This document shows positions 1 to 9,248 of a stretch of 64,000 nucleotides of DNA, in pieces (position 1 is the stretch's first letter; each line of letters starts with the position of its first letter). Origin of the DNA: Shewanella litorisediminis (GTDB lineage: Bacteria > Pseudomonadota > Gammaproteobacteria > Enterobacterales > Shewanellaceae); contig NZ_CP069213.1 of assembly GCF_016834455.1 (NCBI RefSeq), positions 2,914,501-2,978,500 on the forward strand, given 5' to 3'. The notes under the pieces are model-generated. The model saw nothing but the letters and a program-made list of their open reading frames with translations, had not been told where the DNA came from and did no database searches. Both the position numbers and the translations under genes were made by a program.

Positions 1-1644
1 GTCGGCACTTTCCCAGTCAATCCAGGTGAGGGCATTGTCCTGACAGTAGGCATTGTTATTGCCCTGCTGGGTCTGCCACAGCTCATCCCCGGCCCTCAGC
101 ATGGGTACCCCAAAGGAGAAAAACAGGGTAACGAGCATCGCCCTGGCCTTGTGCTTGCGGGCCGCCACCAGCTCACTCGCCTCGCCTTCCACGCCGAAGT
201 TGTGGCTCAGGTTTTCCTGATGGCCATCCCGATTGTCTTCACCGTTGGCAAGGTTGTGGCGCTGCTGGTAACTCAGCAGGTCCCTCAGGGTAAAGCCGTC
301 GTGGCTGGCAATAAAATTCAGGCTGGCCCAGGGGCCACGGTGGGAGGGCTCAAAGAGATCCGCCGAGCCATGAAAACGGCGGGCAAATTCACCGAGAATT
401 TGCTCGTCGCCACGCCAGAGCCTGCGCATGGCATCACGGTACTTGTCATTCCACTCGGCAAAGGCGGCGGGGAATTCACCGAGACGATAACCGCCGGGGC
501 CCACATCCCAGGGCTCGGCAATAAGCTTGAGCGCTTTGAGCACAGGGTCTTGCCCGAGCGCGGCAAAAAAACCGCAGTGGATATCAAAGCCATGGGGCAT
601 ACGGCCAAGGCAGGCGGCCAAATCAAAGCGAAAGCCGTCGACTCCGCCCACCTCGGCCCAGTACCTCAGGGAGTCCATCACCAGCTCCAGCACCCTGGGC
701 TGCCCCAAATCCAGGGTGTTTCCACAACCGGTATCATTGATGTAATGCCCGCTGTCGGTGAGGCGGTAATAGCAGGCGTTGTCCAGCCCCTTGAAGCTGT
801 ATACCGGCCCCATGGCATTGCCTTCGGCGCTGTGGTTGTAGACCACATCCAGAATGACCTCGATACCGGCGCCATGCAGGGCATCCACCATGGCCCTGAA
901 CTCGCGGATGTCGCCATAGGCATTGTGGGGCGCGAAAAAGCCGATGCTGTTGTAGCCCCAATAATTGGACAGGCCCTTGGCATGCAAAAAAGGCTCATCA
1001 AAAAACTGCTGGCAGGGCATCAGCTCCACCGCCGTTACCCCCAGCCGCTTGAGATAATGGATGACTTCAGGCGCAGCCAGCGCGGCAAAGCGCCCTTTGT
1101 GCTCAGGCGGCACACCGGGAAAGCCCATGGAAAAGCCCTTCACATGGAGCTCGTAAATCACGCTCTCTTCCATGGCATAGCCGGGCTTGGGATGCACAAA
1201 GGGCGGTAATGCAGCCAGGTCCACCACCCGGCACCTCGGCATCAGGGCGGCATTGTCTTCCCCATCGGACGAGGGGGCAAAATGCGGGTCCTGTGGACCG
1301 GCCGAGCCCTGCGCCGCCTGGGCGACCGCAAGCTTTGGCAACCCATCAATGGCCAGGGCGTAGGGATCCAGCAGCAGTTTAGCCGGGTCGAATCTGTGAC
1401 CTGCCGCGGGGGCCCAGGGACCATCGGCGCGGAAGCCGTAGGTCTGCCCCTCGCCAATGCCATCCAGGGTCAGTGACCAAAAATCACCACGTCGCTTCAT
1501 GGGATAGGAAAACTCCCGTCCCTCTTCATCGAAAAGGCACAGGAACACTGCGCTGGCATGGCGACTGAACACCCCGAAGTGCGCCTTGCTGACGCCATCT
1601 TCGCTAAATAGCCATACCCCGCATCGCCGGTGCAAATCGCTCAT
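1..1644 (-). CDS. glgX: Glycogen debranching enzyme GlgX (partial, C-terminus beyond left edge)
   Basis: Hydrolyses alpha-1,6 branch points of limit dextrins during cytoplasmic glycogen breakdown. The first 548 residues are visible, of roughly 650-750 usual for the family; the frame is open to base 1. The N-terminus ([13 protein letters not shown]) leads into a CBM48-like beta domain with the family signature [11 protein letters not shown] and then DPYA. The GH13 barrel shows all three acidic catalytic positions: Asp in GFRFDLA (about residue 338), Glu in IAEPWD (about 376) and Asp in ASHDGF (about 447). The start ATG overlaps the glgB stop (ATGA), so the two are translationally coupled at the end of malQ-glgB-glgX. 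Identity is confident; only the C-terminal end is missing. Confidence 0.95.
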   Translation of the reverse strand, partial: MSDLHRRCGVWLFSEDGVSKAHFGVFSRHASAVFLCLFDEEGREFSYPMKRRGDFWSLTLDGIGEGQTYGFRADGPWAPAAGHRFDPAKLLLDPYALAIDGLPKLAVAQAAQGSAGPQDPHFAPSSDGEDNAALMPRCRVVDLAALPPFVHPKPGYAMEESVIYELHVKGFSMGFPGVPPEHKGRFAALAAPEVIHYLKRLGVTAVELMPCQQFFDEPFLHAKGLSNYWGYNSIGFFAPHNAYGDIREFRAMVDALHGAGIEVILDVVYNHSAEGNAMGPVYSFKGLDNACYYRLTDSGHYINDTGCGNTLDLGQPRVLELVMDSLRYWAEVGGVDGFRFDLAACLGRMPHGFDIHCGFFAALGQDPVLKALKLIAEPWDVGPGGYRLGEFPAAFAEWNDKYRDAMRRLWRGDEQILGEFARRFHGSADLFEPSHRGPWASLNFIASHDGFTLRDLLSYQQRHNLANGEDNRDGHQENLSHNFGVEGEASELVAARKHKARAMLVTLFFSFGVPMLRAGDELWQTQQGNNNAYCQDNALTWIDWESAD

Positions 1645-4106
1645 AGGCCGGGATCCTCAGCTTTGGTTTTTGCCGCCGCTTTGGACGGAGCTTTGGACAC
1701 AGATCTGGCACCGGACTTGGTGCTGGCCCTGGATGTAGCGGGCGTTTTGTCAGTGGCAGAAGACTGTGTCTTGGCAGTGGACTTGGCCTTGGTGGCGGGC
1801 TTGGCCTTGGTGGCTGACTTGGCCTTGGTTGAGGCAGGGGCTTTTTTTACGGGCAGCGCGTTGTCGGCTGAAGGCGCAGACGAAGTCGCGGGCAATTTAT
1901 CCCGGCTGAGCCCCAGCACCAGACAGCCCAGGGGCGGGATGGTGATCAGGGCGCTTTGTGGCTGGCCACCGGCGGGCTCGGGGGTGCACACAATCACACC
2001 GCCATTGCCCTGGTTACAGCCGCCGTAGCAGCTGGCATCGCTGTTGAGCAGCTCTCGCCAGTCGCCTTCACAGGGCAGCCCCAGGCGATAGCCAGACAGG
2101 GGCTGGGGTGTCATGTTCACCACAAATACCAAGGCTTCATCCCCCTCGCCCCGCACAAAGGCATAAATGCCCTGCTCGGCATTGTCGCAATCAAGCCAGC
2201 AAAAACGGGACAGGTCGTGATCCGTTTGCCCAAGCACAGTGTGACTCTGATAGAGGCGATTGAGATCGGACAGCCACAGACTCAGCCCCTGATGGGGCGC
2301 GTACTGCAACAGGTGCCAGTCGAGACTCTGGTCGTGATTCCACTCGGCCCGCTGGCCGAACTCAGCGCCCATAAACAGCAGTTTCTTACCGGGGAAACCC
2401 CACATGTATCCGTAATAGGCTCGCAGGGTGGCGAACTTCTGCCAGTCATCACCGGGGATTTTCGACAGCAGCGATGCCTTGCCATGGACCACCTCATCGT
2501 GGCTTAAGGACAGGATAAACTGCTCGCTGTGGGCATACATGATGCCGAAGGTCAGTTGATGATGGTGCCAGCGGCGATGAACCGGATCCTTGCCAAGGTA
2601 AGCCAGGGTGTCGTTCATCCAGCCCATGTTCCACTTAAAGCCAAACCCCAGGCCGCCCTCACTGACCGGGCGACATACGCCGTCCCAGGCGGTGGACTCT
2701 TCGGCAATCATGACGATACCGGGAAACTCGCCATACAGACGGCTGTTTATCAGCTTGATGCACTCGATGGCCTCATGGTTTTCACGGCCGCCGTCGGCAT
2801 TGGGCAGCCACTCTCCCTCGGCGCGGCTGTAATCGAGATACAGCATGGAAGAAACCGCATCCAAACGCAGCCCATCGATATGGAAATCCCGCAGCCAAAC
2901 GGTGGCAGCCGATAACAGGAAACTCTGCACCTCGGCGCGACCATAATTGAAAATCAGGGTGTCCCAGTCGGGATGGCGGCCACGGCGTGGATCCTGATGT
3001 TCAAAGAGGCAGGTGCCATCAAAGCGGGCAAGGCCGTGGGCATCGGCCGGAAAGTGGGCTATCACCCAATCCATCAAAACCCCGATACCGGCGCGGTGGC
3101 AGGTATCAATCAGGTATTTCAAATCGTCGCTGCTGCCAAATCGCTGTGTGGGCGCGAAGAGGCCCACCGGCTGATATCCCCAGGAGCCGTCGAAGGGAAA
3201 CTCCGACAAGGGCATCAACTCTATGTGGGTAAAGCCCAGTGACTTCACATAGGGCACCAATTCATCGGCAAGCTCGCGGTACGTCAGCCAGGTGTCACCG
3301 CTCTCGCCTTTACGGCGCCATGAGCCCAGATGAAGCTCGTAAATGGATATGGCCTGGCGATGCCAGTCTTTGTCCCGTGCCTGCATCCAGTCCTGATCCT
3401 GCCAGACAAAGGATGACCGGGGAGCGACTCTGGATGCATTATTGGGCGCGGCCTCCATGGTTTTGGCGAAGGGATCTGACTTAATCAGCAGCTCGCCATC
3501 GGCGGTCAAAATTTCGAATTTATAGTGGGCATAGTCATGCACGCCGGGGATAAAGATGTCCCACACCCCGTTGGCAGGGTGAAAGCGCATCACATGAATA
3601 CGGCCGTCCCAATGGTTGAAATCCCCCACCACAGACACCCGGGCAGCATTGGGCGCCCATACGCCAAAGAGCACCCCGGCCACACCCTCAACCTCTTTCG
3701 GATTGGCGCCCAAAAAGTCCTGGGCATACAGCTGACGCCCCTCACCGAACAGGTAGAGGTCGTAGTCGCTCAGCAGGCTCTCAAAGCCGTAGGGGTCGTA
3801 CACATCTTCCACATGGCTTGGGTAGGCAACCCGCAGCAGGTAAGGAAAGGGCTTGACCCTGCGGCCCATCACCCCGGCAAACATGCCTTCCCGGGCTTCG
3901 GCGCTGAGACTGGCGACTTTTTTGCCATCTTTGGCACTGAGCACATCCACCGCCAGTGCCCCCGGCAGAAAACAGCGCACCACCAACTGGTTGTTGTCGG
4001 TGTGCATACCCAGCAGGGAGAAGGCATCCACATACTGACCACGCGCCAGTGCGCGGGCGGCATCTTCACTGATGAGAGTTGAGTCCTGGCTCTGGATGCT
4101 GGTCAT
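1641..4106 (-). CDS. glgB: 1,4-alpha-glucan branching enzyme GlgB with Lys/Ala/Ser-rich tail
   Basis: Makes alpha-1,6 branches in glycogen by moving a cut alpha-1,4 chain. I start it at the ATG at 4106 (MTSIQSQDS), which has GGAG six bases upstream; the open frame can run to a TTG at 4118. Product is 821 aa. Two N-terminal beta domains (second with [13 protein letters not shown], about 160) precede the GH13 barrel with catalytic Asp416 (GLRLDAV), Glu469 (MIAEES) and Asp537 (LSHDEV). The enzyme core ends near residue 734. The last ~87 residues are a low-complexity Lys/Ala/Ser/Thr tail with hexapeptide repeats ([12 protein letters not shown]), which E. coli GlgB lacks. Second gene of the malQ-glgB-glgX operon. 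Confidence 0.96.
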   Translation of the reverse strand: MTSIQSQDSTLISEDAARALARGQYVDAFSLLGMHTDNNQLVVRCFLPGALAVDVLSAKDGKKVASLSAEAREGMFAGVMGRRVKPFPYLLRVAYPSHVEDVYDPYGFESLLSDYDLYLFGEGRQLYAQDFLGANPKEVEGVAGVLFGVWAPNAARVSVVGDFNHWDGRIHVMRFHPANGVWDIFIPGVHDYAHYKFEILTADGELLIKSDPFAKTMEAAPNNASRVAPRSSFVWQDQDWMQARDKDWHRQAISIYELHLGSWRRKGESGDTWLTYRELADELVPYVKSLGFTHIELMPLSEFPFDGSWGYQPVGLFAPTQRFGSSDDLKYLIDTCHRAGIGVLMDWVIAHFPADAHGLARFDGTCLFEHQDPRRGRHPDWDTLIFNYGRAEVQSFLLSAATVWLRDFHIDGLRLDAVSSMLYLDYSRAEGEWLPNADGGRENHEAIECIKLINSRLYGEFPGIVMIAEESTAWDGVCRPVSEGGLGFGFKWNMGWMNDTLAYLGKDPVHRRWHHHQLTFGIMYAHSEQFILSLSHDEVVHGKASLLSKIPGDDWQKFATLRAYYGYMWGFPGKKLLFMGAEFGQRAEWNHDQSLDWHLLQYAPHQGLSLWLSDLNRLYQSHTVLGQTDHDLSRFCWLDCDNAEQGIYAFVRGEGDEALVFVVNMTPQPLSGYRLGLPCEGDWRELLNSDASCYGGCNQGNGGVIVCTPEPAGGQPQSALITIPPLGCLVLGLSRDKLPATSSAPSADNALPVKKAPASTKAKSATKAKPATKAKSTAKTQSSATDKTPATSRASTKSGARSVSKAPSKAAAKTKAEDPGL
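1782..1835. repeat. Three 18-bp tandem repeats inside the glgB tail
   Basis: Near-identical 18-bp units at 1782-1799, 1800-1817 and 1818-1835, each starting CTTGGCCTTGGT on the plus strand. They encode the Lys/Ala hexapeptide repeats of the GlgB C-terminal tail. Such in-frame repeats can gain or lose units without breaking the gene. Confidence 0.85.
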
Positions 4107-4128
4107 GGGGTTCTCCAATTCTGGTTTG

Positions 4129-4185
4129 TTTTCATTTCAGTGAGTTGTTTTCACGTCAACGAGTTGTTTTAATTTCAAGGTGTTG
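4129..4185. repeat. Three contiguous 19-bp imperfect repeats between malQ and glgB
   Basis: Units at 4129-4147, 4148-4166 and 4167-4185 each begin TTTT, carry a central TCA and end in GTTG. They fill nearly all of the 81-base gap between the malQ stop and the glgB start. No function is known to me; possible roles are an RNA spacing or protein-binding element, or a replication-slippage product. Confidence 0.75.
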
Positions 4186-4187
4186 GG

Positions 4188-6413
4188 TCAATGTTGACGC
4201 TCGCTGTCTTCTGCGTACGCCATGGCGTCACCTCGGGCAGGCTCGTTATGGCGCCCCGCGTGGGAGTGACTTCGGGCCACACGAATCGACTCCAGCCGCG
4301 CTCTGAACTCACGGTTTTGCCACAGGGTTTCCAGCGACTTGCTCATGCGGGCACGCCAGTTGGGATAGTCGAAACTGGTGCCGGGAATATTGATGGGTAA
4401 AGACTCAAGCGCCAGATCCCAAAGGCTGACGGAAAACAATCTGGCGCGGCTGCAAGGCAGCCAGCTAAGCAGGGCATCAAAAACGGCTTTGGCCTCGTGA
4501 AAACCTGCAGCGACAGTGCCTGTGGGGACTTGAGCCTCAGCCTCCTCTGGCCCGGAAAACAGCCCATCACAGGCTCCCCATCCAAGGGCCTCTGTCGGCA
4601 GACATCCGGCTTGCACCAGGTTTTGCAGCAATCCCCGGCACAGTGCGATTCGCTCCTCCCGCGCCCCGGTCAGGGAGGGGATAAGCCCAAGCTGCTTAAG
4701 CAAGCCAAGGTCAATGCCGCGCCACCACGCCATAAAGGGAGGCACATCCTGATTGCCAAGCTGCAACAGGGCGCCGACTCTGTGCTCACGTGGCGGCGAA
4801 AATCCCCCGCCCTCCCGGCAAAAGTAAAAGACGTCATTCCCCAGAATGCCCCGTTCCCGCAGTAAGCCCTTGAGCAGCGGTGGCACGGTGCCCAAATCTT
4901 CCCCTATCAGGACACATCGGTTCTTGTGGCTCTCAAGGCACAATACCGCCAGCATCAGCTCCTGGGGGTAGTAGAGATAGCAGCCGTTTTCATCGTCCTT
5001 GGGCCAGCACCACAATCGGGTCAAAGCCATCACATGGTCGATTCTCAGCGCGCCACAGCTTTGCATGTTGCTGCGATAAAGGGCCTTGAGGTGGCTTAGG
5101 GCCGAGTCCTTAAGCGCCACGGGGTCCATGGGGGGCATACCCCAATTTTGCCCCTGCCGGGCAAAAGGGTCAGGCGGCGCCCCGATATCGGCCCCCTGAC
5201 AAAACACGCCGGAGCGGCTTACTTCACTGCCGATGGCAAGCGCCCCCACTGCCAAATCCCGCACCAAACCAAGGGACATACCCACCTGACGGCAGCGAAG
5301 CTGACACAGTGACAACTGCTCATCGGCAACAAACTGCAGCCAGGCGTGAAACTCGGCGCGTTGCAGCGCATCGGCAAGCAGGGGGTCGCTGTGCCATTCA
5401 CTCTCAAGGGCGGATGCCCTTTGGCTGACGTCACGGCAAAAGTCCATCAGCGCCGCACCGCCCCCGGCCACAAAGCGCTCAAAGCGTACGCGTCGCCCGG
5501 TGAGTTCATCCAGCTGCCAAAAAGCCGCAAACAACTTTGCCAGCGCCCGATACTTCAGCAGGGCCAGCTTGGGGTAATCAATCAGGGTTGCCTGATTGAG
5601 AATAAGGCGTTCACGCAGCCAGTCACCGCCGTTGAATTCCTGCGCAAATTGACTGTATTCGGTCACCAAGTCGATGGCGATATAGAGCGGGTTGAGAAAG
5701 CGCCTGTCCCAGGGACTGTATGGGCTGGCAAGCTCCGGGTTGGCGATATCGGGGGCATGCAAGGGCGTCAGGGTAATAAAATCGCAACCGGCTTCTGCCG
5801 CAAGCTCAATCAGAGTCTGCAGGTCGCCCAAGTCGCCCATGCCCCACTGGCGCGGGCTTCTTAAGGTAAACAGGCTGATACCAAGCCCCCAGGGACGCTT
5901 GCCAGGGCTTTGAGTGCCGCCATAGGCCTGCTCGGGGATCATCAGCAAGGTTCCCTTGCCCTGCCCCAAAACAGGATGGGACAGCAGCAGTTGATACTCC
6001 CCCATACCCAGGGGCGGCAGGGTGTAACGGCAGCGAAGGTATCGGCCATCGGGCCTTTGATAATCACCGCTCGTTTCGGCATCTTTAGCCAAAAGCGTCA
6101 GCGTTCGGCGTTCCCCCTGCTCTGAAATCAGGGTTAACACCATGTCCAGCATCCGATTTTCAGGCAGCTGACACTCAAATGACGGTCGGGAGTCAAAACA
6201 CCATTGCAGCGGCAACAGCAGCTGCGTCCATGGCGTGCTGTCGAGGGTCTCCACCCGGGCGGCTATGTCGGCCTCATCGGGTGATTGTTCAAGCCCCATC
6301 AGGGCACGCAACATTGCCAGCCGAGCGGATTCAGGTATGGCCTGTTCACGGCCATCGCAGTCGATAAACCTGTCTCCCACACCTTGCAGATAAAAGAGCT
6401 TTTCCAATCCCAT
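4188..6413 (-). CDS. malQ: 4-alpha-glucanotransferase (amylomaltase) MalQ
   Basis: GH77 disproportionating enzyme that transfers maltodextrin segments between glucans. The 741-aa length fits the proteobacterial long form, with an N-terminal extension before the barrel. Catalytic residues seen: Asp459 in ALRIDHVMAL, Glu505 in IGEDLGTVP and Asp556 in GNQDVPPF. In E. coli MalQ the last motif reads THD; here His is Gln555. GGAGAG lies six bases before the ATG. It is the first gene of the minus-strand operon with glgB and glgX, so branching, debranching and chain rearrangement are expressed together. The promoter must lie in 6414-6794. Confidence 0.95.
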   Translation of the reverse strand: MGLEKLFYLQGVGDRFIDCDGREQAIPESARLAMLRALMGLEQSPDEADIAARVETLDSTPWTQLLLPLQWCFDSRPSFECQLPENRMLDMVLTLISEQGERRTLTLLAKDAETSGDYQRPDGRYLRCRYTLPPLGMGEYQLLLSHPVLGQGKGTLLMIPEQAYGGTQSPGKRPWGLGISLFTLRSPRQWGMGDLGDLQTLIELAAEAGCDFITLTPLHAPDIANPELASPYSPWDRRFLNPLYIAIDLVTEYSQFAQEFNGGDWLRERLILNQATLIDYPKLALLKYRALAKLFAAFWQLDELTGRRVRFERFVAGGGAALMDFCRDVSQRASALESEWHSDPLLADALQRAEFHAWLQFVADEQLSLCQLRCRQVGMSLGLVRDLAVGALAIGSEVSRSGVFCQGADIGAPPDPFARQGQNWGMPPMDPVALKDSALSHLKALYRSNMQSCGALRIDHVMALTRLWCWPKDDENGCYLYYPQELMLAVLCLESHKNRCVLIGEDLGTVPPLLKGLLRERGILGNDVFYFCREGGGFSPPREHRVGALLQLGNQDVPPFMAWWRGIDLGLLKQLGLIPSLTGAREERIALCRGLLQNLVQAGCLPTEALGWGACDGLFSGPEEAEAQVPTGTVAAGFHEAKAVFDALLSWLPCSRARLFSVSLWDLALESLPINIPGTSFDYPNWRARMSKSLETLWQNREFRARLESIRVARSHSHAGRHNEPARGDAMAYAEDSERQH

Positions 6414-6794
6414 CTGCCACTCTCCGTCCCGACCATACAGGTCACTGAGCAGACAGCATGCCAGTCGATTGCTTCACTTTGGTTTCAGCAAAATGAACTT
6501 ATAAATTATCCACTTGGCGTCGATTTCAAAAACGCTCCGATGCATCGCAGCCCATTGATGTGCAACAAAAAGCACCAACAAGGTGCAACTTGCACAAAAG
6601 TTGTTCAGTCAGCTTGCTGGTAAAAGATACCCGGCAACGACATTTTCGCCGCAGACTGTTATCCGGTTACAACTTTTGAACTCATTTACCACTATGGGGA
6701 TATGAAGGTGGAGAGAGATCACAATTTAGCCTCAAGCTGACTGATATCGTTAATGGCAGAAGAAATTCAATTTCAGCTCAACGAGGTAGATATT
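6414..6794. other. Divergent intergenic region, malQ / adhB
   Basis: About 380 bases holding the back-to-back upstream regions of malQ (minus) and adhB (plus). I see short inverted stretches around 6576-6606 (GGTGCAACTTGCAC) and a half CRP-like word ATCACA near 6718, but no convincing complete operator or promoter. The adhB frame stays open upstream to 6753, which I do not think is translated. Confidence 0.4.
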
Positions 6795-7943
6795 ATGGCT
6801 GCTAAATTTTTTATCCCGTCTGTAAACGTACTCGGCCAGGGAGCCGTAGACGATGCGATAGGTGACATCGTCACCCTGGGTTTTAAAAAGGCCTTGATTG
6901 TCACAGATAAACCATTGGTACAAATAGGTATTGCCGGTGAACTGGTGGAAAAACTGGGTGAACGCGGTATTACCGCTGTCGTGTTCGATGGCGTACAGCC
7001 CAATCCCACCACAGGCAATGTGGACGCCGGACTTGCGCTGCTCAAAACCCACGCCTGTGACTTTGTAATTTCCCTCGGCGGCGGCTCGCCCCACGACTGC
7101 GCCAAGGGCATCGCCCTGGTCGCCACCAATGGCGGCAACATCAAGGACTACGAAGGTGTCGACAAGTCGGCCAAGCCGCAGCTGTCCCTGGTGGCCATCA
7201 ACACCACCGCAGGTACCGCCAGTGAAATGACCCGCTTTTGCATCATCACCGATGAAGCCCGCCATATCAAAATGGCCATAGTCGACAAGCACACCACGCC
7301 TATTCTGTCGGTGAATGACCCTGAGCTGATGGTGAAAAAGCCTGCGGCTTTGACTGCTGCCACCGGGATGGATGCCCTGACCCACGCCGTTGAGGCCTAT
7401 GTGTCTGTTGCAGCCAACCCCATCACAGATGCCTGCGCCATCAAGGCGATTGAGCTTATCCAGCAATATTTGGAGCGGGCGGTGAAACAGGGACAGGACA
7501 TTCAGGCCCGCGAACAGATGGCCTATGCCCAGTTCCTTGCCGGTATGGCCTTTAACAACGCCAGTCTGGGGTATGTACATGCCATGGCCCACCAGCTCGG
7601 TGGCTTCTACGACCTGCCCCACGGGGTATGTAACGCTCTGCTGCTGCCCTACGTGCAGGAATACAACGCGACGGTGGCAGCAGCACGTTTGAAAGACGTC
7701 GCCAAAGCCATGGGCGTTGCCGTAGATACGCTTGACGACCAACAGGGTGCCAAGGCCGCCATTGATGCCATCAAGGCACTGTCCAGGGCGGTAAGCATCC
7801 CCGAGAATCTGACGGTACTTGGCGTAAAAGAAGCAGACATTCCCGTGCTCGCCGACAACGCCCTTAAAGATGCCTGCGGCTTTACCAACCCCAAACAGGC
7901 CACCCATGAGGAAATCTGTCAGATCTTCCGTAATGCGCTTTAA
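6795..7943 (+). CDS. adhB: Iron-containing alcohol dehydrogenase (Zymomonas ADH II type)
   Basis: NAD-dependent, Fe(II)-dependent group III alcohol dehydrogenase interconverting ethanol and acetaldehyde. The 382-aa product aligns along its length with Zymomonas mobilis ADH II as I remember it. Visible motifs: the nucleotide-binding [11 protein letters not shown] (about residue 95), [14 protein letters not shown], and the metal-binding region with [10 protein letters not shown] and [17 protein letters not shown] chose the ATG at 6795 ([16 protein letters not shown]) because family members start there and GAGG lies just upstream; an ATG at 6753 would add 14 atypical residues. It is monocistronic and ends at a strong terminator. 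Confidence 0.95.
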   Translation: MAAKFFIPSVNVLGQGAVDDAIGDIVTLGFKKALIVTDKPLVQIGIAGELVEKLGERGITAVVFDGVQPNPTTGNVDAGLALLKTHACDFVISLGGGSPHDCAKGIALVATNGGNIKDYEGVDKSAKPQLSLVAINTTAGTASEMTRFCIITDEARHIKMAIVDKHTTPILSVNDPELMVKKPAALTAATGMDALTHAVEAYVSVAANPITDACAIKAIELIQQYLERAVKQGQDIQAREQMAYAQFLAGMAFNNASLGYVHAMAHQLGGFYDLPHGVCNALLLPYVQEYNATVAAARLKDVAKAMGVAVDTLDDQQGAKAAIDAIKALSRAVSIPENLTVLGVKEADIPVLADNALKDACGFTNPKQATHEEICQIFRNAL

Positions 7944-7967
7944 ACTTCCCTGAAGGAAGACAAAGCC

Positions 7968-7999
7968 AGGCCCCCGGTGCTCCCCCGGGGGCCTTTTTG
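7968..7999 (+). terminator. Terminator of adhB
   Basis: GC-rich stem GGCCCCCGG / CCGGGGGCC followed by TTTTT, 25 bases after the adhB stop. Confidence 0.9.
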
Positions 8000-8229
8000 T
8001 TGGCATCCTGGCATTAACGCCGGCAGTATGTGTCAGAAATGGGGCTCGCCCTGTGAACCCTTTTGCTCAGCTTCTCGGCCTTCATCCGGCCATGTCAGAA
8101 GAACGCTATTTAAGGGGTAAGGGGCACCCTTATCGCATGAGTGAGCCTAAGCGAGGGATCTGACTCTCAAAATCAGACAAATCCCCTTATCAGAGACTGG
8201 TAGAGCACAATTCTTTAACAGGTTTCAGG

Positions 8230-8257
8230 TTACAGCCTGATACAAATGTCTTACAAT
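8230..8257 (+). promoter_or_regulatory. Candidate sigma-70 promoter for a small RNA
   Basis: TTACAG at 8230-8235 and TACAAT at 8252-8257 are separated by 16 bases, a reasonable -35/-10 pair. Transcription would start near 8264. Confidence 0.4.
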
Positions 8258-8263
8258 CCGCTT

Positions 8264-8326
8264 GTTCGCTTATTCCCTGCAAAGAACAGGCAAACACAGG
8301 CCCGGCAATATGTCGGGCCATTTTTT
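8264..8326 (+). ncRNA. Candidate small RNA of about 63 nt
   Basis: A free-standing transcription unit is suggested by the promoter-like pair just upstream and by a good intrinsic terminator at 8299-8326: stem GGCCCGGCA / TGTCGGGCC with a 3-base loop, then A and six T. No credible gene lies between them. It matches no RNA family I know; the ends are estimates. Confidence 0.35.
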
Positions 8327-8506
8327 ATGTCGTGTTTTTGCCTTCTGGTCGGCGATAAAAGCAGCAAGTGGCCACAAACTGAGATCCCGCACCCTTTCTT
8401 AGCCGCTAATGCCGTGCTACAAAAAAGGAAAGTTACATTGTCGCTGCAGCTTCAAAGTGCGCCGAACAAGTAACCCCTCTTCAAGCGCAAATAAGGCAGG
8501 AAAGCT

Positions 8507-8869
8507 ATGACAGCCATTACTCATGTTTACAACTACACAGTCCGCTGCCCCCACTATCAGGATCCCCAGCATGAAGTGAGCTGGAAGAACCACATCGAGC
8601 TGAATCACTCCAGTGAAATCGCGTTAAAACGCATCACCAAATGGCACAGCGAGTCCGGTGAGCTGGCGTTTGAAGACCAAGGGTTTGTGGTGCGTAAAGC
8701 CAGTGATGAAATGGCGTACTTTGCCGTGCAAAGCTCGAGGCTGAAAAACGATGGTCATGCCCTGGTGACCTTCAAGCTGTTTTTGGACGAATGCTGCGAT
8801 CAAGCAGACCCCAAAGACATAGTCGAGCACCTGATAGGCGACTATCAGCAACGTTTGGAAAAACTCTGA
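8507..8869 (+). CDS. Conserved-looking protein of unknown function, 120 aa
   Basis: I do not recognise the family. The ATG at 8507 has an AGGAAAG ribosome site. The product is soluble and fairly acidic, with Cys-His pairs near the start (RCPHYQD) and a CC pair near residue 87, and no signal peptide or membrane segment. The 5' flank ends the non-coding stretch after adhB and the 3' flank is a GC-rich hairpin, so it looks monocistronic. Codon use matches the neighbours, which supports it as real. Confidence 0.7.
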   Translation: MTAITHVYNYTVRCPHYQDPQHEVSWKNHIELNHSSEIALKRITKWHSESGELAFEDQGFVVRKASDEMAYFAVQSSRLKNDGHALVTFKLFLDECCDQADPKDIVEHLIGDYQQRLEKL

Positions 8870-8876
8870 TTATCAC

Positions 8877-8902
8877 GGGGCGCCGACCTGGGTTCGGCGC
8901 CC
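8877..8902 (+). terminator. Hairpin downstream of the 120-aa gene
   Basis: Perfect 9-bp stem GGGCGCCGA / TCGGCGCCC with a 7-base loop right after the stop. The downstream T content is low, so termination may be weak or factor-dependent. Confidence 0.5.
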
Positions 8903-9248
8903 ACCACCTTTCCCCCTCGCTGTTGCTATCCATATTCCCCAGCTTTCCCAGCCCACAGCTTCTGATTTCCTCATCCGCCACCAGGCAGGCGCCACCGTGC
9001 CTTGAGCCAGGCAAGACGGGCTGTTTTACCGACTCTGCAACTGAAAAATACCGGTAAAAAGGTAATGGATTTGTTATCGACTTTTGTCATTAAAGTGTGT
9101 CAGGATTGGCTTCAGCCGGTCTCCGCCGGATTTTACTCCCGGGCTGAAACCGGCCAAGCACAAGCACAAACTAAGCAAAAATAAAGTCCATAACGGACAT
9201 CCGGCTCCCCGCCGGAAATAACAATTATAAAGTTCAGGATGTAAAAAT
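8903..9248. other. Leader/upstream region of the NhaC gene
   Basis: About 345 bases without a gene. An imperfect hairpin with arms TTCAGCCGG and CCGGGCTGAA sits near 9111-9147, and a shorter CCGGC/GCCGG pair near 9200-9215. I looked for lysine-riboswitch landmarks because that class sometimes precedes nhaC, and did not find them. Two frames here (8791-9057 and 9002-9184) lack ribosome sites and family features. Confidence 0.4.

Larger units (their letters stand above)
7944..8506. other. Long intergenic region downstream of adhB
   Basis: 563 bases. It holds the adhB terminator, then about 220 bases where I recognise nothing, then a promoter-like pair at 8230-8257 and a second terminator at 8299-8326 (candidate small RNA, listed separately). 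A 75-codon frame at 8246-8473 crosses that terminator and is not supported. Confidence 0.5.

Noticed and set aside
151..1209. Long plus-strand open frame
   Set aside because: Antisense to glgX, whose conserved catalytic motifs show the minus strand is coding.
6750..8006. 418-codon minus-strand frame
   Set aside because: Antisense of adhB; no family features, and it crosses the adhB terminator.
8246..8473. 75-codon plus-strand frame after adhB
   Set aside because: Runs across an intrinsic terminator, has no ribosome site and starts inside a promoter-like -10 region.
8791..9184. Two short frames upstream of the NhaC gene
   Set aside because: No ribosome sites, low-complexity or GC-hairpin derived residues.
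8903..9248. Lysine riboswitch before nhaC
   Set aside because: The conserved AGAGG-GC start and other L-box landmarks are not present.
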